From assembly GCA_023450535.1 (NCBI GenBank), contig JAEXGX010000430.1, forward strand, positions 1 through 8,603: 8,603 nucleotides of DNA, read 5' to 3'. Positions 1 through 5,573 of this stretch are shown one piece after another (position 1 is the stretch's first letter; the number at the start of each line of letters is the position of its first letter). Made by a program: the position numbers and the translations under genes. The notes under the pieces are model-generated. The model worked only from the letters and a program-made list of their open reading frames with translations. It searched no databases and was not told where the DNA came from. This stretch comes from Pseudomonadota bacterium. Lineage in GTDB: Bacteria; Desulfobacterota; Desulfovibrionia; Desulfovibrionales; Desulfovibrionaceae.

Positions 1-146
1 AAAAGATCATATTTTGGGCGGGGGGGGGGGCAAAAATTTAAAAAACTTTTCCCCCCCCCCCTCTCACACTCTCCCCCACCTCTTTCAAAATTTTTTAATA
101 GTTCTTCAATGTTTCAATCCGTAAAAAAAATTTTAGTGAAAGGTAG
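1..146. other. Homopolymer-rich sequence at window edge, no gene
   Basis: No plausible coding region lies here. The stretch is made of long single-base runs: 11 G at 20-30, 11 C at 51-61, and several A and T runs. The G and C runs, with flanking A and T runs, could fold on each other as a near-perfect hairpin. Nothing else in the window has this composition, so it may be a low-quality contig end rather than true genomic sequence. On the minus strand this is the region directly after cas2, where many type I-C loci place the leader and array. A T-run follows the cas2 stop on the minus strand (revcomp of 123-134) but no GC-rich stem precedes it, so I do not call a terminator. Confidence 0.6.
111..120 (-). 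repeat. Possible CRISPR repeat fragment downstream of cas2
   Basis: The minus strand reads GGATTGAAAC, identical to the last 10 nt of the repeat in the main array and in the same orientation relative to the cas genes. It lies 26 nt beyond the cas2 stop codon, where a type I-C array is commonly found. The rest of the repeat, including the hairpin, is absent: the bases before it are an A/T run. It may be a remnant of a lost array, a mis-assembled edge of an existing one, or a chance match. Confidence 0.35.
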
Positions 147-440
147 TCAGAAGATAAGGGTTCCTTCCGGATCGTACGCGGGTTTCGCCCCCTGGTGTTC
201 GATTTTCCCGCGCCAGTTTGCACCCAGCATGTAAAACCGCAAGCTATCCTTCTCCGGGTTCATTTCATCCAACAGCGCAGCCCTTAATTTTTTCCATTGA
301 GCAGGTTCCAGCTTGCATTCAAATACGGAAAACTGCACTCGTTGTCCCCAGCTCTCGCATAATCTGGCGATGCGGCGAAGACGGCGCTTTCCCGCCGTCT
401 CTTCCGTATTCACATCGTAACTTATTAATACAAGCATCAC
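147..440 (-). CDS. cas2: CRISPR-associated protein Cas2
   Basis: Cas2 is the small dimeric subunit at the centre of the Cas1-Cas2 integrase that inserts new spacers at the leader end of the array. The 97-residue product has the usual family length. It starts with the ferredoxin-like first strand LVLISYD, whose Asp9 matches the conserved Cas2 acidic residue, followed by KRRLRRIARLCESWGQRVQ and SVFEC, typical of the I-C group. Two starts are possible: GTG at 440, 2 nt after the cas1 stop, or the adjacent ATG at 437. Neither has a strong Shine-Dalgarno sequence, so translation is probably coupled to cas1. It is the last gene of the operon. Confidence 0.96.
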   Translation of the reverse strand: MMLVLISYDVNTEETAGKRRLRRIARLCESWGQRVQFSVFECKLEPAQWKKLRAALLDEMNPEKDSLRFYMLGANWRGKIEHQGAKPAYDPEGTLIF

Positions 441-442
441 GT

Positions 443-1459
443 CTACCGGATTAAGACAGGAGGATACGCATCCATTTCCCCCCGGATGCGGCGGGCCAAC
501 AAACGCGCCTGCATATGCCAGAGCAGCCCGACGCTCATCTTTTCTTTCAAAAAGGGATGCTCCACAATTTCTCTTTTACGCTCCTGCCACGCCGTCAGCA
601 CCACCTTGCGGGCATCGTCCTTGAGGGTGTATCCGCCGCTTTCCGAACGCACGAAATCCCCTGCTGTTATCTGCCGCCGGTTTATCAGGGTCAGGGCAAG
701 CCGATCAGCAAGATAGGGCCGGAACTCCTCCATAACGTCCAGAGCCAGACCCGGCCTCCCCGGCCGATCCCGATGCAGAAAGCCGACGGCTGAATCCAGC
801 CCCGTGCTTTCCAAGGCCCCACGCACATCATTGACCAGCAGGGCATACAGAAAAGACAACAGCGCATTGACTTCATCCTGCGGAGGGCGTCGGCTCCGTC
901 CATTGAAGCTCAACCCCGTGCCTTCAGCGAGAAAAGCGGGAAAAGCGCCGAAATACGCCCGGGCGGCTTCACCTTCAATACCGCGCACAGTATCGGAATC
1001 CAGGCCGGGCTGGAGTCGATCAAGGCAAGAGGATAGATGGCGTGAAGCTTCTTCAAGCAGCGGAGAAGGATAGTCCCGGTTGCGCCGCAGAAGATTTGTC
1101 CGACAATTGGCAACCTTTCCGATGGTAAATGCCCTTGCCAGCTCCGCGCTTTGCAAAGGGGAATCGGCCATACGATACTGATTTCTCCGCAACAGGACAT
1201 TACCCGAAGTCGGCCCGCTTACTGTCGCAAGAAATCTCCCCTGCTCCGTCATCCAGGCAACGCTGACGCCACACTCGGCACAATGTCCGAGCAAATAGGG
1301 GCTGGCTGAAATCTGGCCGAAACAGACAATGGCCTCCAGAGTGTGCAGCGGAATTTTCCCCATGAGCTTGCGCTCTTGAAACAGCGCGACACACTCACCT
1401 TCCTTGGCAAGCCATACATCCTGTGTCGTGACAAACAGGGTGTTGAGATGCCGCTTCAT
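443..1459 (-). CDS. cas1: CRISPR-associated endonuclease/integrase Cas1 (type I-C)
   Basis: Cas1 is the metal-dependent integrase that, with Cas2, joins prespacer ends to the first repeat. The 338-residue protein has an N-terminal beta domain (about 1-90) and an alpha-helical catalytic domain. The expected metal ligands are visible: Glu162 in GIEGEAARAYF, His229 in GFLHRDRPGR, and Asp241 with Glu244/Glu245 in LALDVMEEFRP. The reading frame stays open to 1600, but I chose the ATG at 1459 because MKRHLNTLFVTT matches the usual Cas1 N-terminus, GGGAGG lies just upstream, and the ATG overlaps the cas4 stop as ATGA. The 47 upstream residues are cas4 sequence read in another frame. Length is normal and no key residue is missing. 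Confidence 0.97.
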   Translation of the reverse strand: MKRHLNTLFVTTQDVWLAKEGECVALFQERKLMGKIPLHTLEAIVCFGQISASPYLLGHCAECGVSVAWMTEQGRFLATVSGPTSGNVLLRRNQYRMADSPLQSAELARAFTIGKVANCRTNLLRRNRDYPSPLLEEASRHLSSCLDRLQPGLDSDTVRGIEGEAARAYFGAFPAFLAEGTGLSFNGRSRRPPQDEVNALLSFLYALLVNDVRGALESTGLDSAVGFLHRDRPGRPGLALDVMEEFRPYLADRLALTLINRRQITAGDFVRSESGGYTLKDDARKVVLTAWQERKREIVEHPFLKEKMSVGLLWHMQARLLARRIRGEMDAYPPVLIR

Positions 1460-2094
1460 TCCACCTCCCTGCGCAGGCGTTCCAGATAACGCGAAGCGCT
1501 GGACATTGCCGAATCCGGCAGACACCAGTCCCGCAGAGAACAGGAACGGCATTTGCCCGAATCCAGCAATGCTCTGTCCGGAACAGGAGTAAGCCCGCAC
1601 ACAAACAATTCATGGATGGCTTTCGCCACGTCTCGAGTTCTTTCCCTCAATTCTCCGGAAAATTCCACCCGTGTGCGGCGGCGAGGTTCCCCATAAAACA
1701 GCGCTCCTTCCGGCACCGTTCTATCCAGCATTTCCTCCAGACAGAGCGCCTGCGCACAAAGCTGCACCATATCGGCATCCATATCTTTATGGACGTGCCC
1801 TTTCTTGTACTCTACCGGATAGGGACGCCAGATATTTTCTTCCCGATAAAACTCCACAACATCCGCCTGCCCGAACACACCCAACGTCATTGAGCGCAAC
1901 GGTAAAGCGGTCGCAATACGGAGTTCCCCCCTGCGCCCGGAGCTTTCCGTATGGGCAGCCTCATGCATGATCCGTCCTTCTGCTGTATGGATATTCTCCT
2001 GCCACACCCGTTCCAGGTGAATCAACGCGCATTGCCGGGGGCAAAACGCATAGTGCTGAAGGGCGGAAATGGGTACGAGATCGCTTTCGTCCAT
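1456..2094 (-). CDS. cas4: CRISPR-associated exonuclease Cas4
   Basis: Cas4 is a RecB-like Fe-S nuclease that works with Cas1-Cas2 to trim prespacers and select those with a proper PAM. In this 212-residue product the RecB-type active site is visible as His44 (GRIMHEAAH), Asp78 (GQADVVEF) and Glu95-x-Lys97 (PVEYKKG). The 4Fe-4S ligands are Cys18 (YAFCPRQC) and Cys182, Cys185 and Cys191 (GKCRSCSLRDWC). I chose the ATG at 2094 because DLVPISALQHYAFCPRQCALIH is the typical family start. An ATG at 2169 would add 25 residues that do not look like Cas4 and are encoded across a stem-loop. Neither start has a visible Shine-Dalgarno sequence, unusual for this operon. The stop overlaps the cas1 start by 4 nt. 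Confidence 0.95.
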   Translation of the reverse strand: MDESDLVPISALQHYAFCPRQCALIHLERVWQENIHTAEGRIMHEAAHTESSGRRGELRIATALPLRSMTLGVFGQADVVEFYREENIWRPYPVEYKKGHVHKDMDADMVQLCAQALCLEEMLDRTVPEGALFYGEPRRRTRVEFSGELRERTRDVAKAIHELFVCGLTPVPDRALLDSGKCRSCSLRDWCLPDSAMSSASRYLERLRREVE

Positions 2095-2100
2095 GACAAC

Positions 2101-2115
2101 ACTCTGGGACAGAGT
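2101..2115 (-). promoter_or_regulatory. Small hairpin just upstream of cas4 start
   Basis: ACTCTG and CAGAGT form a 6-bp perfect stem around a 3-nt loop, placed 6 to 20 nt before the cas4 ATG. This is where a ribosome binding site would sit, and none is seen. The hairpin could limit cas4 translation; this is inference from position only. Confidence 0.4.
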
Positions 2116-2130
2116 ATAAACACAATCAGA

Positions 2131-2164
2131 CTGTGCCGGGAGGCGGAAACTTATCCCGGCACAG
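2131..2164 (-). promoter_or_regulatory. 11-bp perfect stem-loop between cas7 and cas4
   Basis: The arms CTGTGCCGGGA and TCCCGGCACAG are exact inverse complements around a 12-nt loop, beginning 17 nt after the cas7 stop codon. In the minus-strand transcript this is a stable GC-rich hairpin. The bases after it are not a clean U-run, so it is at best a leaky terminator. It could also be an mRNA 3'-end stabiliser or processing site. It sits at the boundary between effector genes and adaptation genes. Confidence 0.65.
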
Positions 2165-2181
2165 TTCATAAAAGAGAGGAA

Positions 2182-3033
2182 TTAGAGCTTTTCCAACAGT
2201 TCGACGCCCTTCAGCCCTTCGGTATTGACCGTAATGGCATAATCAGAAAAGGCCCGCGCGGGGTCTTCTCCGATGCGAACAGGCACAATGCGCTCGAACA
2301 GCGATTGCGCAGAGGCATTGCCCATCCGGCTCTCATGCTTGAAGACAAAAAGCTTGCGGGTTGTCATCTTGCCGCGTGCGGCGGAACGATCATGTTCAAA
2401 CATATTGATCAGGGCTTCCCACAGCAATTCAAGGTCCTCATCGCCGAACCCCGTCTTTTCGGCCAACGGTGCGGAAATAAAACCTTCCGCCCGGTACAGC
2501 GCATAGGGTACAATGGATTTTCGCCCCATGGTGCGTTCTTTTTCCAAATCTTTCTCGTTGGTCACAGCCATGCGGGTGATACTGATCTCAGCCGGCATGA
2601 TGGGTTCGATACTGCGCGCAAAAGTAAACTGTACCGGACCACGTACCTGACCGCAGTTCACTTCCGTGGTCATCACCGCGCCGAATGCACGGATATCGAA
2701 AAAATTCGCGCACATCCATTGCGTAAGCCGCACCGCGTCTTCTCCCCCTGCTGATTTTTTGCCAGGCTGAAGGCCGCAGGCATCATAGGCAAGCTGATTC
2801 TGTCGATTGAGCACGGCTTTTTCACGAACGTAAATATGGTAATGCTCCGCATCATTCTTCGCCAATTCCACATAATTGCGGATCTTGCGCTTCAAGCAGA
2901 CATCCGTGACCAAACCATGCAGGGTTTCCGCATCGATGCGCGGCATATTGCCCGCATCCGGATCGCCGTTGGGGTTGCCGTTTTCCACATCAAAGAAAAG
3001 AACGAATTCATACCGGTTGCTGATGGCGCTCAT
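2182..3033 (-). CDS. cas7c: Type I-C Cascade backbone protein Cas7 (Csd2)
   Basis: Cas7 binds the crRNA spacer in multiple copies and forms the helical backbone of the Cascade complex. The 283-residue product has the normal Csd2 length. It opens with FVLFFDVENGNPNGDPDAGNMPRID, the highly conserved N-terminal RAMP strand and GNPNGDPD loop of the family. Further family-like segments are the DIRAFGAVMT region (about 114-123), GPVQFTFARSIEPI (about 132-145), and the GRKSIVPYALYRAEGF block. The ATG overlaps the cas8c stop as ATGA and is preceded by AGGAG at a good distance, so translation is probably coupled. No truncation or odd residue is seen. Confidence 0.97.
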   Translation of the reverse strand: MSAISNRYEFVLFFDVENGNPNGDPDAGNMPRIDAETLHGLVTDVCLKRKIRNYVELAKNDAEHYHIYVREKAVLNRQNQLAYDACGLQPGKKSAGGEDAVRLTQWMCANFFDIRAFGAVMTTEVNCGQVRGPVQFTFARSIEPIMPAEISITRMAVTNEKDLEKERTMGRKSIVPYALYRAEGFISAPLAEKTGFGDEDLELLWEALINMFEHDRSAARGKMTTRKLFVFKHESRMGNASAQSLFERIVPVRIGEDPARAFSDYAITVNTEGLKGVELLEKL

Positions 3034-3407
3034 GCTTGCTCCTGCTCTTTTTTCTGATAATTGGCGTTGGCCTGCTGCTGGTACCCGAGGAAGAAAATTC
3101 CCTGTTCCACAATGGAAAGACGCGCCGGGAAGTCATGAATATCATCCATGACTGCGGCCATTGTTTTGAGCGCCGCCGTGGTTGGCACGCCCGCCTTACT
3201 CTTGGCCGTACGGGCATGGAAGGTAGAAAGCCGGAGCAACCGGGGGAACACCATACCCGGAGTCGCTGAAGCCGCAGCAAGATAACGGTCGGCCAGACTG
3301 GCATTAAGCTGTCCGAGCGCATCTCGCTGATTTTTTTCCAGCAGGGAGAACAACCTGCCCAGCAGATACGGGGTGTCTTTACGAGAACTATCCAATGTCA
3401 CTGGCAT
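3030..3407 (-). CDS. cas11c: Probable Cas11c small subunit from internal start in cas8c
   Basis: In studied type I-C systems the Cascade small subunit Cas11 is made from an internal start near the 3' end of cas8c. Here an in-frame ATG at 3407 (Cas8c residue 452) begins MPVTLDSSRKDTPYLLGRLF, which resembles the usual start of that segment, and would give a 125-residue, mostly helical product of the expected size. A GAGG lies upstream but only 2 nt from the ATG, closer than ideal, so the initiation signal is not compelling. The call rests on family knowledge and position. Its product would line the non-target strand path beside the Cas7 backbone. Confidence 0.6.
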   Translation of the reverse strand: MPVTLDSSRKDTPYLLGRLFSLLEKNQRDALGQLNASLADRYLAAASATPGMVFPRLLRLSTFHARTAKSKAGVPTTAALKTMAAVMDDIHDFPARLSIVEQGIFFLGYQQQANANYQKKEQEQA

Positions 3408-4760
3408 ATCCTCATGCTTGAAGTTACGGATAAGATAGGCCTTGAGCAGTGCCGCACGCAGATATCCCACCCGTTTGTCGGCCCGAATACGCCCGATGAC
3501 GGCACTGTAAAAATTCCGGGGATAGGGCAGATTGGAAAAAATGGCGCGTGCCAGCCCTCCGCCAAGATTTTTGGGAATATTTTCCATTTTGCCTTGCGGG
3601 GCAATTTCCTTCATGAGCTGCCAAAACTCAGGCCACTCCGGTTGCGAGGGAAATTCCCGCTCCATTTCCATCTCGCGACGAAAGCGTAAGACTCGTTCAA
3701 CCATGTCGCCAAAACTTGACTGTTCCCATAACCGGACGACCAGACGAGCCTGGTTGGGCGCCAGCCCCAGAACAAAAAAAGACTGCTCCGGGCCGAGATC
3801 GGCCAGCACTTCTCGTGCCGCTTTGCCACGTTTCAGGGCATCCAGGGCCGCACGTACAAGTTTGACCGTCTCCCCGTCTTCCGCCGGGGAGGCTTCCTCT
3901 GGAGCATTCATTCCCGCCAGGGTATACATGAAATTTTCTGCCGGGCCGGGAGATTCTGCCCAGAATATGATACTGGCGTCTCCAAACTGGATAACATGGC
4001 GATTATCCCGTCTGAGCAGATAATTGAGCGCCGAGGTATAGGCTTCCGCTGCCTCCGAACTGACCGGAGCATTCAGACTCTGTTCCTTGCCGTAGGAAGT
4101 AAAGGCTTCACAGTTGAAGGAAACCAGAGCGGCCCCGGCCGACTGCGCTCCCGGCACCCCTTTAACCGCAGGATGGACAGCGGAAATGGCTCCTTCCTTT
4201 CCGGTAATCAGGCATACGCCACGCGTAGCCCCCTCGTCTTCCGCCCGCAATTTCAACCATGCCTCTCGCACATCAGGAGCCTCATGGACATAACAGGAAT
4301 CTCCTTCAATGCGGAAAACAAGGTTACCGTCCAGCATGAGTTCGTGCTCCGGCAACGCAGTGAACGCCTTGGGATCCCATGCGTCCAGAAATGCGGAAAC
4401 CGCACGGATGCGCGCATTGCCGCTGAGTTCCGCTGCTCTGCGATGGCGTTCCTGAAACGCGGTAAAGGTTTTTGCCGTGCGCTCCTCCTTGCCCTTGCCG
4501 TCCACGCCCAACACATAACCCGTATTGTCCCAGAGAAAATTCGGCTCAATGCCCACAGTCCGCTTCACAGCCGCCGGAACCTGCATGCGGCGAGCCTTTC
4601 CCTTGTCGGAAAGCAGGCTGATGCAATCCAGCAACTGGCCATCCGGCTTAATCCGCAGCACGAATGAAATGTTTTCCTCACTGTATCCTTCCGGAACCAT
4701 TCCGGAACCGGCGTCCGCCTCCATCCGTTTCTTATACTTGTACAGCTCGCTCAGGAACAT
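3030..4760 (-). CDS. cas8c: Type I-C Cascade large subunit Cas8c (Csd1)
   Basis: Cas8c is the large subunit that recognises the PAM, helps open target DNA and recruits Cas3. The 576-residue product has a normal length for Csd1. I chose the ATG at 4760 because MFLSELYKYKKR matches the family N-terminus (a hydrophobic start, then a Tyr-rich helix) and GGGAGG lies 4 nt upstream; an ATG at 4778 would add only six residues. Family-like features include the segment VPEGYSEENISFVLRIKPDG near 21-40, SFNCEAFTSYGKEQ near 215, and the C-terminal helical region beginning PYLLGRLFSLLEK that also forms Cas11c. The start overlaps the end of cas5c by 10 nt and the stop overlaps the cas7c start by 4 nt, so the three genes are translationally linked. 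Confidence 0.95.
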   Translation of the reverse strand: MFLSELYKYKKRMEADAGSGMVPEGYSEENISFVLRIKPDGQLLDCISLLSDKGKARRMQVPAAVKRTVGIEPNFLWDNTGYVLGVDGKGKEERTAKTFTAFQERHRRAAELSGNARIRAVSAFLDAWDPKAFTALPEHELMLDGNLVFRIEGDSCYVHEAPDVREAWLKLRAEDEGATRGVCLITGKEGAISAVHPAVKGVPGAQSAGAALVSFNCEAFTSYGKEQSLNAPVSSEAAEAYTSALNYLLRRDNRHVIQFGDASIIFWAESPGPAENFMYTLAGMNAPEEASPAEDGETVKLVRAALDALKRGKAAREVLADLGPEQSFFVLGLAPNQARLVVRLWEQSSFGDMVERVLRFRREMEMEREFPSQPEWPEFWQLMKEIAPQGKMENIPKNLGGGLARAIFSNLPYPRNFYSAVIGRIRADKRVGYLRAALLKAYLIRNFKHEDMPVTLDSSRKDTPYLLGRLFSLLEKNQRDALGQLNASLADRYLAAASATPGMVFPRLLRLSTFHARTAKSKAGVPTTAALKTMAAVMDDIHDFPARLSIVEQGIFFLGYQQQANANYQKKEQEQA

Positions 4761-5416
4761 AGCGCCTCCCGATGCCAACGGGCCACATCAATGACGCCAT
4801 TCTCCAGCCTTGGCCGGTAAAACACGGGGCGCATGCCATTGTTGAAATCGATATCGTACAGCATGATCCCCAAATCGCGAGGGGCATCATTTGCCAGAGC
4901 AGAAACAGGTAAATCCTCTCCAACCGGTTCGAAAAAAGCGGGGAATTCCCGGCACCCAAGGCAAGGTTGATGGAAACACTGCCCCGTTGCCACGCGCCGA
5001 TTGAAAATGTCCAGATGTTTTCCTTCGTTATCTTCCGGCCCGGCCCGATCTGTCATGACAAAGTGCGCATCAATGACATAAGCCACATCACGGAGAAACA
5101 ACGAAGCCCTTTGCTGGCGATAGTCCTCTACTTCCAGCGAAAGCCGCGCCCCGCTGTTCAATGCTCCGCGCATGGTTTTCACACTTGGCCCTTTGGCCGA
5201 GACTTCATTACGGCGGATGGAATCAAAACGGATGGGATTCAAAACATGAATCTGATCCACAACCCAACGAATGGCCGGCTTCCAATGTATGGCCTCCAGT
5301 ATACCGCGAGCGGCGGAAGGCGTGGGAACATCATAAGAACATCTCTCGGCCTTTGCTTCCGGCCGAGTAAACAGCGCATACTCGCCATAAACTTTCAGGC
5401 GGACGCCGTATGGCAT
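4751..5416 (-). CDS. cas5c: Type I-C Cas5 (Cas5d) crRNA-processing endoribonuclease
   Basis: Type I-C lacks Cas6; Cas5 cuts the pre-crRNA at the base of the repeat hairpin and then caps the 5' handle in Cascade. The 221-residue product shows the family start VRLKVYGEYALFTRPE, then SYDVPTPSAARGILEAIHWKP (28-47), and the NEGKH segment followed by the HQPCLGCREFPAFF block. Lys133-His134 match the catalytic Lys-His pair described in Bacillus halodurans Cas5d. The third catalytic residue there is a Tyr in the motif IYWKP; here the equivalent position is His44 (IHWKP). AAAGGAGG lies directly upstream of the ATG at 5416, with a likely promoter further up. It overlaps cas8c by 10 nt. Confidence 0.96.
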   Translation of the reverse strand: MPYGVRLKVYGEYALFTRPEAKAERCSYDVPTPSAARGILEAIHWKPAIRWVVDQIHVLNPIRFDSIRRNEVSAKGPSVKTMRGALNSGARLSLEVEDYRQQRASLFLRDVAYVIDAHFVMTDRAGPEDNEGKHLDIFNRRVATGQCFHQPCLGCREFPAFFEPVGEDLPVSALANDAPRDLGIMLYDIDFNNGMRPVFYRPRLENGVIDVARWHREALCS

Positions 5417-5440
5417 ACTTCCTCCTTTGCAAACGGAAAG

Positions 5441-5466
5441 AGAAACAATGAAATCTCTTTGTTTCT
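5441..5466 (-). promoter_or_regulatory. Inverted repeat at the cas5c transcription start region
   Basis: AGAAACAA and TTGTTTCT are perfect 8-bp inverse complements separated by 10 nt. They lie immediately downstream of the -10 box and before the cas5c Shine-Dalgarno sequence. The site could be an operator bound by a repressor, or a hairpin at the 5' end of the effector mRNA. The sequence alone does not decide which. Confidence 0.45.
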
Positions 5467-5495
5467 ACTATAGCCCCAATGTCTTTTTTGTGCAA
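5467..5495 (-). promoter_or_regulatory. Sigma70-like promoter for cas5c-cas8c-cas7c and downstream genes
   Basis: The minus strand has TTGCAC (5490-5495) as -35 and TATAGT (5467-5472) as -10, separated by exactly 17 bp, with AT-rich DNA upstream. Transcription would start near 5460, giving a leader of about 44 nt before cas5c. It lies in the 157-nt gap between cas3 and cas5c, the longest intergenic gap in the operon. A loose dyad, GGAA-N7-TTCC, at 5499-5513 abuts the -35 box and could be a weak operator. Confidence 0.65.
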
Positions 5496-5573
5496 TATGG
5501 AACAAAATATTCCTGGTCAGCTTTTTTTATTTAAATCTACTTAATAGTGAAATTGCTCTAACCGGGCACAATG

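Noticed and set aside
1460..1600. 47-residue N-terminal extension of Cas1
   Set aside because: It is the 3' part of cas4 read in another frame, does not resemble Cas1, and a better ATG with a Shine-Dalgarno sequence lies at 1459.
2116..2121. TATACT-like -10 box upstream of cas4
   Set aside because: No acceptable -35 hexamer lies 16-18 bp upstream and no extended -10 TGn is present, so an adaptation-module promoter is not supported.
1951..2754. 267-codon open frame on the plus strand
   Set aside because: It is antisense to cas4 and cas7c, resembles no family I know, and those two genes are clearly real.
3996..4667. 223-codon open frame on the plus strand
   Set aside because: It lies entirely antisense to cas8c, with no recognisable motif or good ribosome binding site.
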